DNA of 64,000 nucleotides from Cryptomeria japonica (taxonomy: Eukaryota > Streptophyta > Pinopsida > Cupressales > Cupressaceae): assembly GCF_030272615.1 (NCBI RefSeq), contig NC_081406.1, positions 247,435,218 through 247,499,217 of the forward strand, written 5' to 3'. Numbering within the stretch: the stretch's first letter is position 1; each line of letters begins with the position of its first letter. Shown piece after piece: positions 23,869-36,189 of this stretch. The notes beneath the pieces were generated by a model. That model had not been told where the DNA came from, searched no databases, and saw nothing but the letters and a program-made list of their open reading frames with translations. Both the position numbers and the translations under genes were made by a program.

Positions 23869-24110
23869 ATGTCCCCCTTTATAATTGATGGCAACACTAG
23901 ATGTGAAAATCATTTAAGTACCAAGAAATGCCAAACAATTCTCCCCCAATGGAAGACAACCAACAGTCTCCCACATACAGCTCTGGATGTCAATATCTCT
24001 CCCTTTACTTTTTCTTATTCATATCTCTCCCCCTGTGAATTTTTCTTTTTCTTTTTTTTTTGGTATTTTTCACATCAATATCTCTCCCCCTTTGACATCA
24101 ATGCCAAATT
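23869..24110 (-). other. Polypurine-tract cluster of element D
   Basis: The LTR-proximal tract is atgtccccctttat at 23869. Further copies of the same kind of tract (ctctccctttac, ctctccccctgtg, ctctccccctttgac) lie at about 23995, 24027 and 24080. They are plus-strand readings of purine tracts on the coding strand. Confidence 0.7.
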
Positions 24111-24213
24111 TCTGACAACAATATCAAAGCAAAACATAAACCACTGAACCATAAAGCTGACTACTCCCCCTGAGCAGTAGAATCCCACATTAGTGCCATA
24201 ATGAATAGTATCT

Positions 24214-25690
24214 CTAATAATGCATGTCAGACTGATGCCAAACCGCATAAATCAAGTTTCTACCGGAGGGGTAGAAACTCACAATCTCTCTCAGGTACTC
24301 AAATGATTCCTTGGGCAAAGGTTTAGTGAAAATATCTGCAATATGCTCTTTAGTGTTCACATAAACTAGTCTAGCTTCATTTGCTTCCACCTTTTCCTTC
24401 AAAAAGTTATACTTGATAGATATGTGCTTTGTTTTAGAATGAAGTACCAGATTCTTTGATATATCAATAGCAACATAGCTATCATAGTGAATAACTACCG
24501 ATGCATCACAATCCACCTTTATATCCTTCAACATTTGCTTTATCCATAAAACTTGTGTACAGTTATTAGTAGCAACAAGTTACGCAGCATCAGCAGTAGA
24601 TAAATAAGTTCATGGCTGTTTCTTGCTGATCCATGAAATCAACTTCTTTCCAAGAAAGAAAGTTCCACCAGAAGTACTTTTCCGGTCATCAATATCTCCA
24701 GCCCAATCAGCATCTATATATGCACATAAAGTAAATTTATCATCCTTAGGGTACCACAAGCCATATTCTGACATACCTTGCAAGTATCTAAAAATCCTTT
24801 TCACCTCAATCTCATGATTTTCTCTAGGATCACTCTGAAACCTTGAAAAAATACAAACAACATTCATAATTTTAGGCCTAGACTAAGTCAAAGAAAGCAG
24901 ACCTCCAATCATAGATTTGTATATTGTAGGATTTACCGGTGCAGAAACATCTTTTCTTGTCAATTTATCACTTGTAACCATAGGAGTACTTATTGGTTTA
25001 GAATCTCCCATACCAAATTTATTCAACAATTCCTTAGCATATTTAGTTTGATAGATGAAAATACCTTTGTCTAGCTAAGTAATCTGCAAACCTAAGAAAT
25101 TTTTTATCTCCCCAATCATAGACATCTCAAATTCTTTCTCCATATTCTTAGAAAATTCTATGCATAACTTATCTTCACCTTCAAAAATAATGTCATCAAC
25201 ACATACTTCAATAATCAATATATCATAATCAATGATCTTATAATATAAATTACTATCAGCACTGCCCTTAGTAAAACCAAGCTTCAAAAGATATTTATCC
25301 AACCTTGTATACCAATCTCTAGGTGCTTCTTTCAATCCATATAAAGCTTTCCTTAACATGCAAACCACATTTGTATCATCTGATAGTGAAAAACCCTCAG
25401 GTTGCTCAATATAAACTTCCTCATCAAGATCCCTATTCAAAAATGCACATTTAACATCCATTTGATAAACCTTGTAGTTTTTATAAGCATCATAGGCAAG
25501 AAATAATCTTACAGCTTCAATCCTAGCTACGGGTGCAAAAGTCTCTCCATAATCAATTCCTTCCTTCTGAGAATATCCTTTACAAACCAATCTAGCCTTA
25601 TTCCGTATAACTTGACCATCCTCATTCAATTTATTTCTAAAACCCATTTAGTTCCAATAATATTTCTATTTTTAGGTCAAGGAACCAAGG
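24214..25690 (-). pseudogene. Copia RT-RNase H of element D, broken
   Basis: RT is open from 25647 to 25075: [63 protein letters not shown] and [13 protein letters not shown]. The YVDD site is CVDD. A stop ends this frame in FLGLQIT. The connection and RNase H follow in fragments: FTLCAYIDADWAGDIDDRKS (24867-24610) and LVLHSKTKHISIKYNFLKEK and EHIADIFTKPLP (24534-24214). The domain would copy element RNA. Element E carries a close relative. Confidence 0.9.
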
Positions 25691-25909
25691 TCCATGTGTT
25701 ATTTTTCTTAATCTGATCTAATTCTTCTTCCATAGATTTCAACCAATATTCATCTTAGGTATATCCCTAACTACCTTAGTTGAACTGATCTTCACAATGC
25801 AATCAAAATTCACATGACACAACCTTTTATGCCATAGCCAACTCTTATCAATCTGTGAAATCAAACATGTCTTCTCACCGAAGTTTAAATGAAATATATT
25901 AGCTTTTGT
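25691..25909 (-). pseudogene. Integrase deletion junction in element D
   Basis: The minus strand passes from the integrase zinc-binding region (LWHKRLCHVNFDCIV) to the RT N-terminal region near 25757 with no DDE core between. Element E keeps roughly 1.1 kb here, so D has lost the integrase core and C-terminus by deletion. Confidence 0.75.
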
Positions 25910-26402
25910 CTATGTACTGGTTGCAATGTCGAAACCAGATATGTTAATGATTTTGCATTTTCCATCCTTGAACTGTAATTGAAATCCCTTATCTACCAAT
26001 TGTCCTACACTCAAAATATTATGGCTTAAACATTCAACATAATAAAAATTGTCAGTATTGTTCTTACCATCTAATGATATAGTTCTTTTTCCTTTGATCA
26101 TACATGCTTTGTCATCTCCAAATCTAACTAGACCACCATCAAATTCTTGCAAAGATAGAAACTTCCTTTTATCTCCAGTCATATGATTTGAACAACCACT
26201 GCCAATTATCCATTCATCCTTGTCTTGAATTTTAGGAGCAAGTGCCTTCTCTTCAGGTACATTCTCTTCCAGTGACAGATCATCTTCCTTGATAGCTAGG
26301 AGCAATTCCTTCCCATTGCCGGAACCACTAGCAAAATCTTCTATTGGTTTATCATCAAAATCAGTAATGCCTTCCTTATCTGCTATGTAGCATGATTTGT
26401 CT
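25910..26402 (-). pseudogene. Copia protease of element D
   Basis: Reads DEWIIGSGCSNHMTG (active-site DSG changed to GSG), LVRFGDDKACMIKGKRTISL, NTDNFYYVECLSHNILSVGQ and DKGFQLQFKDGKCKI. The same layout as element E, which keeps the Asp. It would cleave the polyprotein; the lost Asp implies an inactive enzyme. Confidence 0.85.
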
Positions 26403-27290
26403 CTATTTTTGCTTGCACTTATACTTGTTCTGATATCCAAGGTTAGGCTTAAATGATCTTCTAACTCTTTCTTCAAATCTTAAATTCCTTTCACGACATC
26501 TAGATGTAGTATGACCAATCTTATTACATGCAAAATATTTAAAAGGTGCTTTTCCTTCATACTTACTTCCTACTGGTCCTTTAGGTACTCTTCTAGAAAA
26601 TAGTTCTTCACTTTTCTCAAACTCATCATCTTCTCTCTTCATATCTTCTAATTCCTTTGCATACAAACCTTTTTAGTCTTGCTTACCAGTTGTAGACGTA
26701 GATGCATGAAAAGTAGGTTCAAACTTTATAGCTCCAGAAGGTCCAAGTTCTTCAAGCTCAAAAGAAGATAGTTTCCCAACCAAAATATCTCTGTTGACAT
26801 ATGTATTAGCAATTTTTCTCAACTCATTAATAGTAGTAGACTTCATTTTGTAAGCCAGTGGTAGGGTTCTCAGAACTTTAGAAACAATTTCATCTTCGGT
26901 CAGAGTTCCACCACACCATTGAATTCCCATAACAATCTCATTTACCCTTTCCATGAATACAATAATCCTTTCATCTTCTTCCATCTTCAGGTTTTCATAT
27001 CTCACCCAGTAACCATCAAGTTTAGAAATCTTCACTGTAGGGTCACCTTCATTAAGAGTCTCCAACTTATCCCATATAGCCTTTCCAGATGATTTGTCAG
27101 TTAGTCCCATTATTTGTTGATCAAAAAGTGCACACAAGAGGGCTTCTATTGCTCTACAATCATTCTCAAGCTCCTTGTCCAGGTTTTCCAGAGGAGGATT
27201 TCCAGATCCTAGATGATAAGGTGTGACACCATTCTGTGTGATCTCCCAAATCTCCTTGCCAAGACATCTCAGATGAGTCTCCATCCGAAT
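26403..27290 (-). pseudogene. Copia gag of element D
   Basis: The body (27284-26673) reads METHLRCLGKEIWEI, ENDCRAIEALLCALFDQQIM, IWDKLETLNEGDPTVKISKL and ERVNEIVMGIQWCGGTLTED, the UBN2-type gag. The true start was probably upstream: element E begins MATNTLNPPATIFKREIPKL. Here 27287-27400 keeps that N-terminal region with a stop. The knuckle reads YFACNKIGHTTSRC, with the first Cys changed to Tyr. Confidence 0.88.
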
Positions 27291-27430
27291 CTTCCATACT
27301 TTTTAATTTGTTCCATCAAGCCTCGAAATATCCTTTCGAAAGATAGCTCCAGAAGAACTAGATGAACTTGAACTGTTAGTCGCCGTAGGATCCTCCTCAA
27401 GTAGTTAATCTTTCTACAGAGCGGACGAAA

Positions 27431-27442
27431 GCTCTAATACCA
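27431..27442 (-). other. Primer-binding site of element D
   Basis: Minus strand TGGTATTAGAGC, one mismatch from the initiator-Met type, two bases from the 5' LTR. Confidence 0.85.
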
Positions 27443-27444
27443 AT

Positions 27445-27662
27445 TGTTAGACAGTTCAAATAACCAAAAGACAACTTACAGGGGGGGGGTTGAATCAGTC
27501 ATCACAGATTACCAGAATTATTAGCAATTTAAACTTTAATACCAAAACCCAAAACATTAATACCAGAATAATAGTTAAACCAATTAAGCATAAACAATAA
27601 TCACAAAATAAATACCTTCCACATGACATCAAGATTTTTCCGTGGAAAACCCGGTAAAGGGA
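27445..27662 (-). repeat. 5' LTR of element D, inner part
   Basis: Starts tgttagacagttc and aligns with the start of 22647-23868 up to 'cggtaaaggga', where element E interrupts. It resumes at 42400. Confidence 0.9.
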
Positions 27663-28280
27663 AGTTAGGATAACTAGTGGACGACTGAGAGGGGGGGGGG
27701 TGAATCAGTTGTCAACAAATTATATTAATCAAACTACTTTATAACCTTTAACCCAAGCACATAAACATTGAATACCAGAATAGCAAAAACAAATACCAGT
27801 AAGCAATAAAACTTAAGAATGAAATAGAGAATTAACACAATGCAACCATACCACATAACACAATGATTTGTACGTGGAAAACCCAGTAAAGGGAAAAACC
27901 ACGGTGGGAAGCCTACCCACAATTAGATGATACTTTTGCAAAAAGTATGTGATACAATAAGGGGCCTGCACATGCAGGAAGGCACACTGCATAGAGAGTA
28001 ATACTCATTAAAAAGGAGTCTCACTGACTATAGAGAGGTTATAACCACCTCAAGATAATTGGACAATAATCCAGAAGAATGAATTGCCAGAGATAGAATC
28101 TACCATGCCTGATTACAGTCCTGGTTAAGCTTAATACCAGAAGTCTTTGACCTGTTACTTAAACCCAATTCGATCACCTATGATCGACCAAATCTCCTTT
28201 GCATATGATATTTGATTCCATAACGATTACATATATTTCATTCCCATACCCTGATCTATAATTAGATCTTACATCAATTT
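27663..28280 (-). repeat. 3' LTR of element E, left part
   Basis: Aligns with the start of the E 5' LTR (41290 on). It runs to 'cttacatcaattt', where F is inserted, and resumes at 36190 with 'aatttatacaaacc'. Confidence 0.9.
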
Positions 28281-29554
28281 TGTAAAGCGGAAAAATCGAA
28301 CCCTAGTTGTTCTCCCCTCCCCAACTCCAAGGAGAGAGAAGGGAGAGTCACTAGGGTTGATGGTTTTCACTTAGGGGAAACTTTACATTCAAAAGAGGGG
28401 TTGAAACCCACAAGATCCAATCCCACGCAATGCAAGATTGGATTCTATATGAGTTTCAAGGGTTAAGACATCAAGGATACCCTCTTTTGTAAAGAATGTA
28501 GATAGAAAGATTGAACTAGGAATGCATGTAAAGTAGGAAAGATTCACTTATAAATAGAGATAGGGATATGGGATGAAGCTGTGGACCTGGAATTAGTAGT
28601 AAAATGTCGAGACGGTGCTGTTCTGCAAATTTGAGCGAAAGTTGACGGGACGATGGCGCCCGGCGTGCACACGGTCCTCCGAAAAATTCGCGAAACGAAG
28701 GGGGATCTGTTCGTCTCTGCACAAGGATTCTAGATCTTCAATTACAGCCGCATACCTGCAACCTACACACAGAAAAGAGAGGATGATTGGGGGGTTAGGG
28801 ATGAGGGGTTTTCCTTTAGGTCAAACCCCAGTTTTGGAATTAACCAAGAAATGAGAATGCTGTAAATGTAAATGTTTGTAATGTAAACAAGTACTGATAC
28901 CTTGTTGTAAGAATGTTTGTATTCTTACATGCGAAGGTGTAATGTATGTAGTATGTTGTATGTTGTATGTGATCTCCTCTTCAATGGTTGGATCCTTGTC
29001 TTGAATGGAACACCTAGCCTTGAATGGAGACTTAGAATGCTCAATTGCTTGAAGGAATGCTTGAATTCTTGAATGCTTGAATGTTTGAATATCGTTTCTG
29101 CGTCTTGCTCTTGCTTATTTTCCTTCCTTTTTCTTACCTCCCTTTCTAGGAGAGGAAAAGTAGTTTATATACTTGTCAATTAGGGCTGATAGACTGATTT
29201 TCCCGACCTTAGGCCGACCAGGATACATTATTTTCCAATTTGCAAACTTAAAGACTCGGTGCCCACAAGAGACTGGGCCCAAAATAGGGCCAGGGACCAG
29301 GGCGCTGGGCGCCATGGTCCTGGGGGACTAGGGCGCTGGGCACCATGGTCCTAGGGGATCAGGGCGCTGGGCACCATGGTCCCACCTCCCGGGACAGCAG
29401 GGTGCAAGGAGGGATCAGGCCAGGGTGCAGAAAAATGCAGTCTTTGGTGTTATAAACAGGTTTCGGGGTCTCCATTCAGGTTCAATGTTGCACCACCATC
29501 GTGAAGACCCAAATGTAGTCAAAATTAAAAGTTTCACAATTTTAGGACGCTACA
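28281..29554 (-). repeat. 3' LTR of element F (1274 bp)
   Basis: Minus strand starts TGTAGCGTCCTAAAATTG right after the polypurine tract. It carries one ggcgcccggcgtgcac motif near 28660 and three 'ggcgctgggc' motif units at 29306-29375. Confidence 0.93.
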
Positions 29555-30302
29555 TTTAGCCCCCACTTTAGCAGGAGTATAAGCGTACGCTCATACTTCC
29601 AGTAAAGTACAAGGAAACAACATTGAAAGACTTTCACCACGTCAAGGAGGCAAGATACACCAAGCCCCCAGTGGACTAAGGATCTTATGACTTCGATTGA
29701 CAAAGTAAAAGGGAAGATCATGAGGGAGAACCATGACTATCATTAGTAAGGTTCCCTCACTATGAGTCATGCAAGAAAGATATCAAAAGTTTTCAAGGCA
29801 AAGCTAAATTTGTCAAGAAATTTTCAAGTATCTTGAAAAGATATGAACGGGATGTATGCCCCCCTACATTAAAGCGATCGCACATGCCTCACCGGGGGTG
29901 ATTGATTTAAGGTAGTGATACATATAAGAAATGAGAAAGGAGCAAATTATCACAAGGATTTAGCCCCCAAGTGTGAGATAAGCCCAAGGATAATAGACAC
30001 AAAACACAAAGCACAAGGTGACTTCGCTTTCCTCGGGGTCAGTATGCTGTATGATTAGGCATGTATATGATATGTATGTATGCATGATTGTTCTTCATAC
30101 CCCAATCAAGGAAGGTCACCTAGAAGAAGGGAACACATGTGTCTTTTGAGTCAACATGAGAGAGACCAAAAGAGATCTCAATATTTTGCATCGTCCTCAA
30201 GTAGACAACACTAAGGACAACAAATAGAAGAATGAGAATAACGCATAGAAGAAGTAACAAAAGAGATCAAGAGAGGAGGAGAGAGTCTGCTATGCTAATG
30301 AA
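29555..30302 (-). other. Polypurine tract and 3' non-coding region of element F
   Basis: The minus strand reads gctaaagtgggggctaaa (29555-29572) directly before the LTR, identical to the core of the G tract. The rest of the region up to the ORF stop at 30303 has no reading frame I can support. Confidence 0.8.
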
Positions 30303-33300
30303 CTAGTCTAGCACGTCATCTACCCCCTGATCTTGCTGATCCATATTTTGGGAAGGTAGGAAACACGCTAGAGGAGGAACATCCAACACAGCAGATGGAG
30401 CTATCATAAGATCCAAACAAGGGCTATGTTCATATCCCAAGCCATGGTGTTCTTGTCTAGGAGCTAGGATAAGTGCTTTAGAAAATTCGTTAGATAGATG
30501 GTTATCAACATCAACATATTCATACTCACTATCAGAATGAATAGGAGTAACATTAACATTTTCATCTATATCATCATCAAGATTTATAAAAATAGGATCT
30601 TTAACTCACACAGGATCAAGACCATCATGCATCTTATGTTTAGGAGATTTCGGCTCAACCGTCGGCTGAGGAGAAAATGGAATAATATTAGCTGAAGGTG
30701 TTTTTGGGGATTGCAAAGTTTGAAAAGCAGCTGCCTGAGCTCTAAGACGACGCTTTCGTCGGCGTTCACATGCAGAACGATTCCGTCTAGTCTTAGTGGG
30801 AAGTTGAGAAGATTGAGGAGGAGGAATGTTTTCATCCTTATCACTTGGGTGTTTAGGTTGTGGTCTCTTAGGTTGAACAATAGGAGAAGAGGAAGGTCTC
30901 TTCTCTCCATAAGAGGAAGGAGGAGGAACTGCTCCATATAAGGGAGGAATATTTGGTTTAGGAAGGAGACCAAGCCCATCATGACGAGGAGGTATAGGTC
31001 TACTTTTAGGAAGTTTATTAGATATAGGCATAGTCACATTGATAGGAATGGGTTGGGAATCTTCTTGAGGAAAGACATTAGTTTTATTTTTCAAAGGAAG
31101 AACTTCCTTCTCAAGAACGATAGGAATATCAAGTTTGGGTGTTCTAGGTTCACTTAGAGATAGAATCATATCTTTTTTCCACTTTTGATAAGATTTGAAA
31201 AGATGATCACTTCGCGGAGGAAGAGATTGGAATTGTTTAGGCCAAAAATAATCAATAGGAATGCTAGAAGTTCTTTCAGCTGGTTTAAAGAGACTATGAT
31301 TGATAGTAACAACTTCACCATTATGGGGAAATTTCAAACACTTGTGAATAGGAGAAGCAATAGCTTTCATGGAAGATAGCCAAGGATAGCCTAACTTAAC
31401 ATGAAATTGTTCGGATGATGGAATAATAGCAAAGCTCACATCAAGGGATTTGTTATGAACCTCAATAGGCAATGTAATAGAACCAATTGCAGGAGAAGAA
31501 AATGCATCAAATAGTTACACAACCACGTTTGTTTCGTCATAGATCACTTGATTCAATTGCAAAGTAAAAAGAAATTCTTCAGTAATGATATTAACCATAC
31601 AAGAAGGATCAATAAGCACTCCACGACAAGGTGTATTCTTGACTTTTGAAACTATATATAAAGGACCATCAGGTGCCCTGATAGTTTCACTGGAATCAAA
31701 TGTGATAGAAAGTTCTTTAGGGATTTTCTGCTGTTCCACAAAGTTAATCACATTCGGAGTCATGGACACAAGATCATCAGGTGAGACAGAGGAATCATTA
31801 GTATCAATTGCATTAGAGGTGTGAGAAGGTAATGGATCAGTAAAAATCTAAAGATTTTGGTTAGGAGGAGCTACAGATGTGTTGCCTTTATCATTCACTC
31901 CAGAAACAGAAATAGTATTATTATCAATCAAATCTTGAATTTTACCCTTTAAAACAAAACATTTTTCAGTATCATGCCCAGGTTGACAATGAAATTGACA
32001 AAAAGATTTGTTATCAAAATAAGGTGAATTAATCTTTGCAGGATCTATTTGCCTTATAGGAGGAAGAGTAAGCACATTTTGTTCCAATAACTTATTCATA
32101 ATACTATGCAATGATTCATTCAAAGGAGTAAACTTTCTTTCTTTCTTGAAAAACTTAGAAATAGGAGGCACACCTGATGCTGCATTCACATTGTTGTTGA
32201 TGATGTTTTCATTGAATTTAATGGACTCTCTATTCAGTTTAAACTTCCCAAATGGTTGTTGACTACTATCACCCTTATCACTCAGAGCCATAGGATTTTC
32301 TTGTTCCATTTGACTCACAGTCAGTTGATAATTGTGAAGAGTTGCGCACAACTGTTGGAAAGAAGTAAACTCATAAAACAGAAGTTTTTCTCTAATATCT
32401 TTTTGTAAATTAGAAATAAAGATTCTTTGAATATCATTGTTAGGTATTGGAAAAGAAATTTGAGCATACAAATGCTTATATCTACTAATGAAATCAGTCA
32501 CTTTTTCTTTAACACCTTGTTTACAATGCATTAAATCAATCAAAGTAACTTTAGGACTTATATTGTTTTGAAATTGTTGAATGAAAGCATTTGCAAGTTG
32601 TTCGAAAGAAGTAATAGAATAAGAATGCAACGAGCAATACCATTGTAGGGCTTTATCTCTTAATGTTCTAGTAAACAGTTTCGCAAGCAACCTTTGGTCA
32701 TAAGCAAAATCAGTACATATTGTTTGAAAGGTCTTAACATGTGTTAGAGGATCACCCTTACCATTATAAAGCTCCAAATGCGGAATTTCAACATGTTTAG
32801 GGGGGATAGCTCAAACAATGTCAAGAGAAAGTGGGCTCGCAACATCAAATGTGGGCACACTAAACTTAGATTGATTCATAGAGGCAATTTGTTGCTGTAA
32901 AGAAGAGACAGTTTGTGCAAGATTGTTAATGGTCGCTTCAGTCGAAGAGTTCATATTAGACATGTTAGATTGTGATGGAGGTGTTATGTTATTGAAAGAA
33001 GGTAGAGAGTAAGGTGGTGGGACACTATGATAGTTAGTCATAGGAGATGATTGGAAAGGAGGAACACTACAAGGAGGAATGGAAGGGTTAAATGAATTGC
33101 CCCCTTGTGTCATGTTTATTTGTGGAGATATAATAGGAACACTCATTGAAGGAATGAATGAAGAAGTTGGATTGAATGAAGGAAGAGGGTTGATTGAAGA
33201 AGAAGGATTGCCCCCATGACTAGTGATCATAGGAGGAATGTCTTGTATTGAAGAAGTCATTATGTTTGATGTAAAAGTAGGTATACTAGCAATAGAAGTT

Positions 33301-33734
33301 GTCAAAGGAATAGAATGATTAACTTGAGTAGGAGGTTGTGTATAACCTAAGGTTTTGGCACAAATTTTCATCGGCATCACATTCGAATCCACAATGTGTG
33401 CAATACCATGCAAAATATCAATTCCATTCTTATCACTTTGAACCATAGGTTTTAGACCCTCAATTAATGAAAGAGCTTCACTATCGGGGTATTCCTGAGA
33501 CATCCATTGTTGAAAATCATCAAATTGGTTATCCAATTTTGAAAGTTGTTCTACAGAAACCTCATGGAGAGCTTCTTCATCATTAAGAGGATTAGAGGAA
33601 TTACCCATGTCCTCGTTAAAAAGGCCATTCAAATTAGGTTCCATCTCCTCGGTAATTACACCTTGGAAAGACTTAATTCTAAGGCTTCGTCTAACGGGAA
33701 TAGTGTAAGTAGGGCTTATTGTTGTAAAACTCAT
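30303..33734 (-). pseudogene. Gag-protease frame of element F, one frame with four in-frame stops
   Basis: The frame starts MSFTTISPTYTIPVRRSLRI at 33734. Residues about 1-310 are Ser/Pro/Asn-rich. A retrotransposon gag domain (PF03732 type) spans about 320-480: ELYNGKGDPLTHVKTFQTIC, DKALQWYCSLHSYSITSF and KEKVTDFISRYKHLYAQ. Near 580, CQFHCQPGHDTEKCFVLK resembles the Tat/Athila linker knuckle. Near 710 a protease remnant reads VLIDPSCMVNIITEEFL, with DPS in place of the usual D-S/T/N-G, then LGYPWLSSMKAIASPIHKCL. A Pro-rich, Arg-rich tail (CERRRKRRLRAQAAAF) ends it near 30303. Stops at about 32811, 31848, 31515 and 30606 are single codons and the frame never shifts. No RT follows. Confidence 0.85.
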
Positions 33735-34887
33735 GCACTAAAGAAAGAGAGAAGATTTTGAATTTTAGAGGTAGCAAATTTCAATAAAACCAGCCAATCT
33801 CCTAGATTTAAGCTGTTAAATGCAATCAGGACAATCTCCCGAAATTTCGGAAAAAATGTCCGGGACCGTGGCGAACGGAGTGCACACGGTCCTCGCAACT
33901 TTTTTCAAAATTTTCAGGGATGAAAGTTATGATGATTTTAAAGCTAATCTGAAAAAATTGAGTGATTTTATGATCTGTAGATAGGCCAAATTAAAGTTGC
34001 AATCTCAAAATTGAACCCTACCAAGATTGTTGAAAAATGCAAAATTTGAATTTGGGGAAACTGAAATTTTGAATTTTATGATTTTAGAGGGAATACTAAA
34101 AGCAATGCAAGTGTTGAAATTTAAAAATTGACTCAATTTCACGCAAAATTCAATTTTCAAAGTGGAAATCAAGGTTGTTGCAATTAAACACTTAATTTCA
34201 AAAGTCACAAATTGTAAAGATTTGAATAAAACACTGAAATTTCGAATGAATGCCAACACACTTTTCAGATTTAGGACTGTAAGGAACACAATTTTGATAT
34301 GAATTTTAATTTCAATGATTTTTGAATGATTAGAAGCCTCAAACCAAGCAATCGCTAGACCAACTTTGACTTTAATTTTGAGAGTGTTAAAATTGATAAA
34401 ATCAGCCAAAATTCTGGATTTTAGCAGAAAAATACAGTAAGATCTAGCTCCCAAAATTTCGGAAAAAATGTCAGGGACGATGGCGCTCGGGGTGCACACG
34501 GTCCTCGCAACTTTTTTCCAAATTTTCAGGGATGAAAGATATTGTGATTTTGTTGCGGAATCCAAAGTTACAACCGATTTGGAAGTGTTTTGATTAGTGA
34601 AATTATCAGTCAAAGGTTGAATCAAGAAGGTCTTAAAAATTAGGGTTTCTACATTTAACCACTTAATTTTCAGAATTAAAGCACAAATATGAATTGACAA
34701 TTTGCAATAGAAGGGTAGATCTGAAACAAGCATTAACAATTAAACATTTCACAAGTTTAATTACTTAAAAAGAAAATTTTAGGGTTTTTATGCAATCAAC
34801 CTCTAAAATTTGCAAAAGATCAAACATGGAAATGTAATTAAGGAAGCAAATTTTTAAATCTAACCATGAATAATCAGAATGTGGATG
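33735..34887 (-). other. Leader of element F with a repeated motif-bearing block
   Basis: About 1.15 kb lies between primer-binding site and gag. A block of about 95 bp (cccgaaatttcggaaaaaat ... gcacacggtcctcgcaac ... caaattttcagggatg) occurs at about 33838-33930 and again at 34450-34541, each bearing the GC-rich dyad motif. A long minus-strand open stretch (34739-34005) looks like AT-rich chance reading, not a protein I recognise. Confidence 0.55.
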
Positions 34888-34905
34888 TTCACGTCGGGTT
34901 CACCA
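34888..34905 (-). other. Primer-binding site of element F
   Basis: Minus strand TGGTGAACCCGACGTGAA, three bases from the LTR. Element G has the same site with one change. I cannot name the primer tRNA with confidence. Confidence 0.7.
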
Positions 34906-34908
34906 AAA

Positions 34909-36189
34909 TGTAAAGCGGAAAAATCGAACCCTAGTTGTTCTCCCCTCCCCAACTCCAAGGAGAGAGAAGGGAGAGTCACTAGGGTTGATGGTTTTCACTT
35001 AGGGGAAACTTTACATTCAAAAGAGGGGTTGAAACCCACAAGATCCAATCCCACGCAATGCAAGATTGGATTCTACATGAGTTTCAAGGGTTAAGACATC
35101 AAGGATACCCTCTTTTGTAAAGAATGTAGATAGAAAGATTGAACTAGGAATGCATGTAAAGTAGGAAAGGTTCACTTATAAACAGAGATAGGGATATGGG
35201 ATGAAGCTGCGGACCTGGAATTAGTAGTAAAATGTCGAGATGGTGCTGTTCTACAAATTTGAACGAAAGTTGACGGGACGATGGTGCCCGACGTCCACAC
35301 GGTCCTCCGAAAAATCCACGAAACGAAGGGGGATCTGTTCGTCTCTGCACAAGGATTCCAGATCTTCAATTACAACCACGTACCTGCAACCTACACACAG
35401 AAAAGAGAGGACGATTGGGGGGTTAGGGATGAGGGGTTTGCCTTTAGGTCAAACCCCAGTTTTGGAATTAACCAAGAAATGAGAATGCTGTAAATGTAAA
35501 TGTTTGTAATGTAAACAAGTATTGATACCTTGTTGTAAGAATGTTTGTATTCTTACATGCGAAGGTGTAATGTATGTAGTATGTTGTATGTTGTATGTTG
35601 TATGTGATCTCCTCTTCAATGGTTGGATCCTTGTCTTGAATGCAACACCTAGCCTTGAATGGAGACTTAGAATGCTCAATTGCTTGAAGGAATGCTTGAA
35701 TGCTTGAATGCTTGAATGTTTGAATATCGTTTCCGTGTCTTGCTCTTGCTTATTTTCCTTCCTTTTTCTTACCTCCCTTTCTAGGAGAGGAAAAGTAGTT
35801 TATATACTTGTCAATTAGGGCTGATAGACTGATTTTCCTGACCTTAGGCCAACCAGGAAACATTATTTTCCAATTTGCAAACTTAAAGACCGGATGCCCA
35901 CAAGAGACCGGGCCCAAAATAGGGCCAGGGACTAGGGCGCTGGGCGCCATGGTCCTGGGGGACCAGGGCGCTAGGCACCCTAGTCCTGAAGGACCAGAGC
36001 ATTGGGCGCCATGGTCCCACCTCCCGGGATAGCAGGGTGCAAGGAGGGATCAGGCCAGGGTGCAGAAAAATACAGTTTTTGGTGTTATAAATAGGTTTCG
36101 GGGTCTCCATTCAGGTTCAACGTTGCGCCGCCATCGTGAAGACCCAAATGCAGTCCAAATTGCAAGTGTCGCAATTTTAGGATGCTACA
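34909..36189 (-). repeat. 5' LTR of element F (1281 bp)
   Basis: Partner of 28281-29554, nearly identical by eye with scattered transitions. tatata at 35801 (minus strand caagtatataaac) is a TATA candidate in both LTRs. Motif units lie at about 35268-35310 and 35930-36024. Confidence 0.93.
35799..35806 (-). promoter_or_regulatory. Candidate TATA box in the F 5' LTR
   Basis: Minus-strand tatataaac about 380 bp into the LTR from its transcription-upstream end. The matching site in the 3' LTR is intact near 29168. Confidence 0.4.

Larger units (their letters stand above)
28281..36189 (-). mobile_element. Element F: non-autonomous Gypsy-type element with gag and protease remnant only (TR-GAG-like)
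   Basis: LTRs 28281-29554 and 34909-36189 begin tgtaaagcgg and end gctaca. The target duplication aattt is perfect (28276-28280 and 36190-36194). Internal order on the minus strand: primer-binding site, about 1.2 kb leader, a 3.4-kb gag-protease frame, polypurine tract. There is no RT, RNase H or integrase. Primer-binding site, polypurine tract and LTR start match element G, its likely autonomous relative. Confidence 0.93.

Noticed and set aside
34005-34739. A 244-residue protein in the F leader
   Set aside because: Reading is Ile/Leu/Phe/Lys-rich with no known domain, spans a repeated non-coding block, and is what AT-rich DNA gives by chance.
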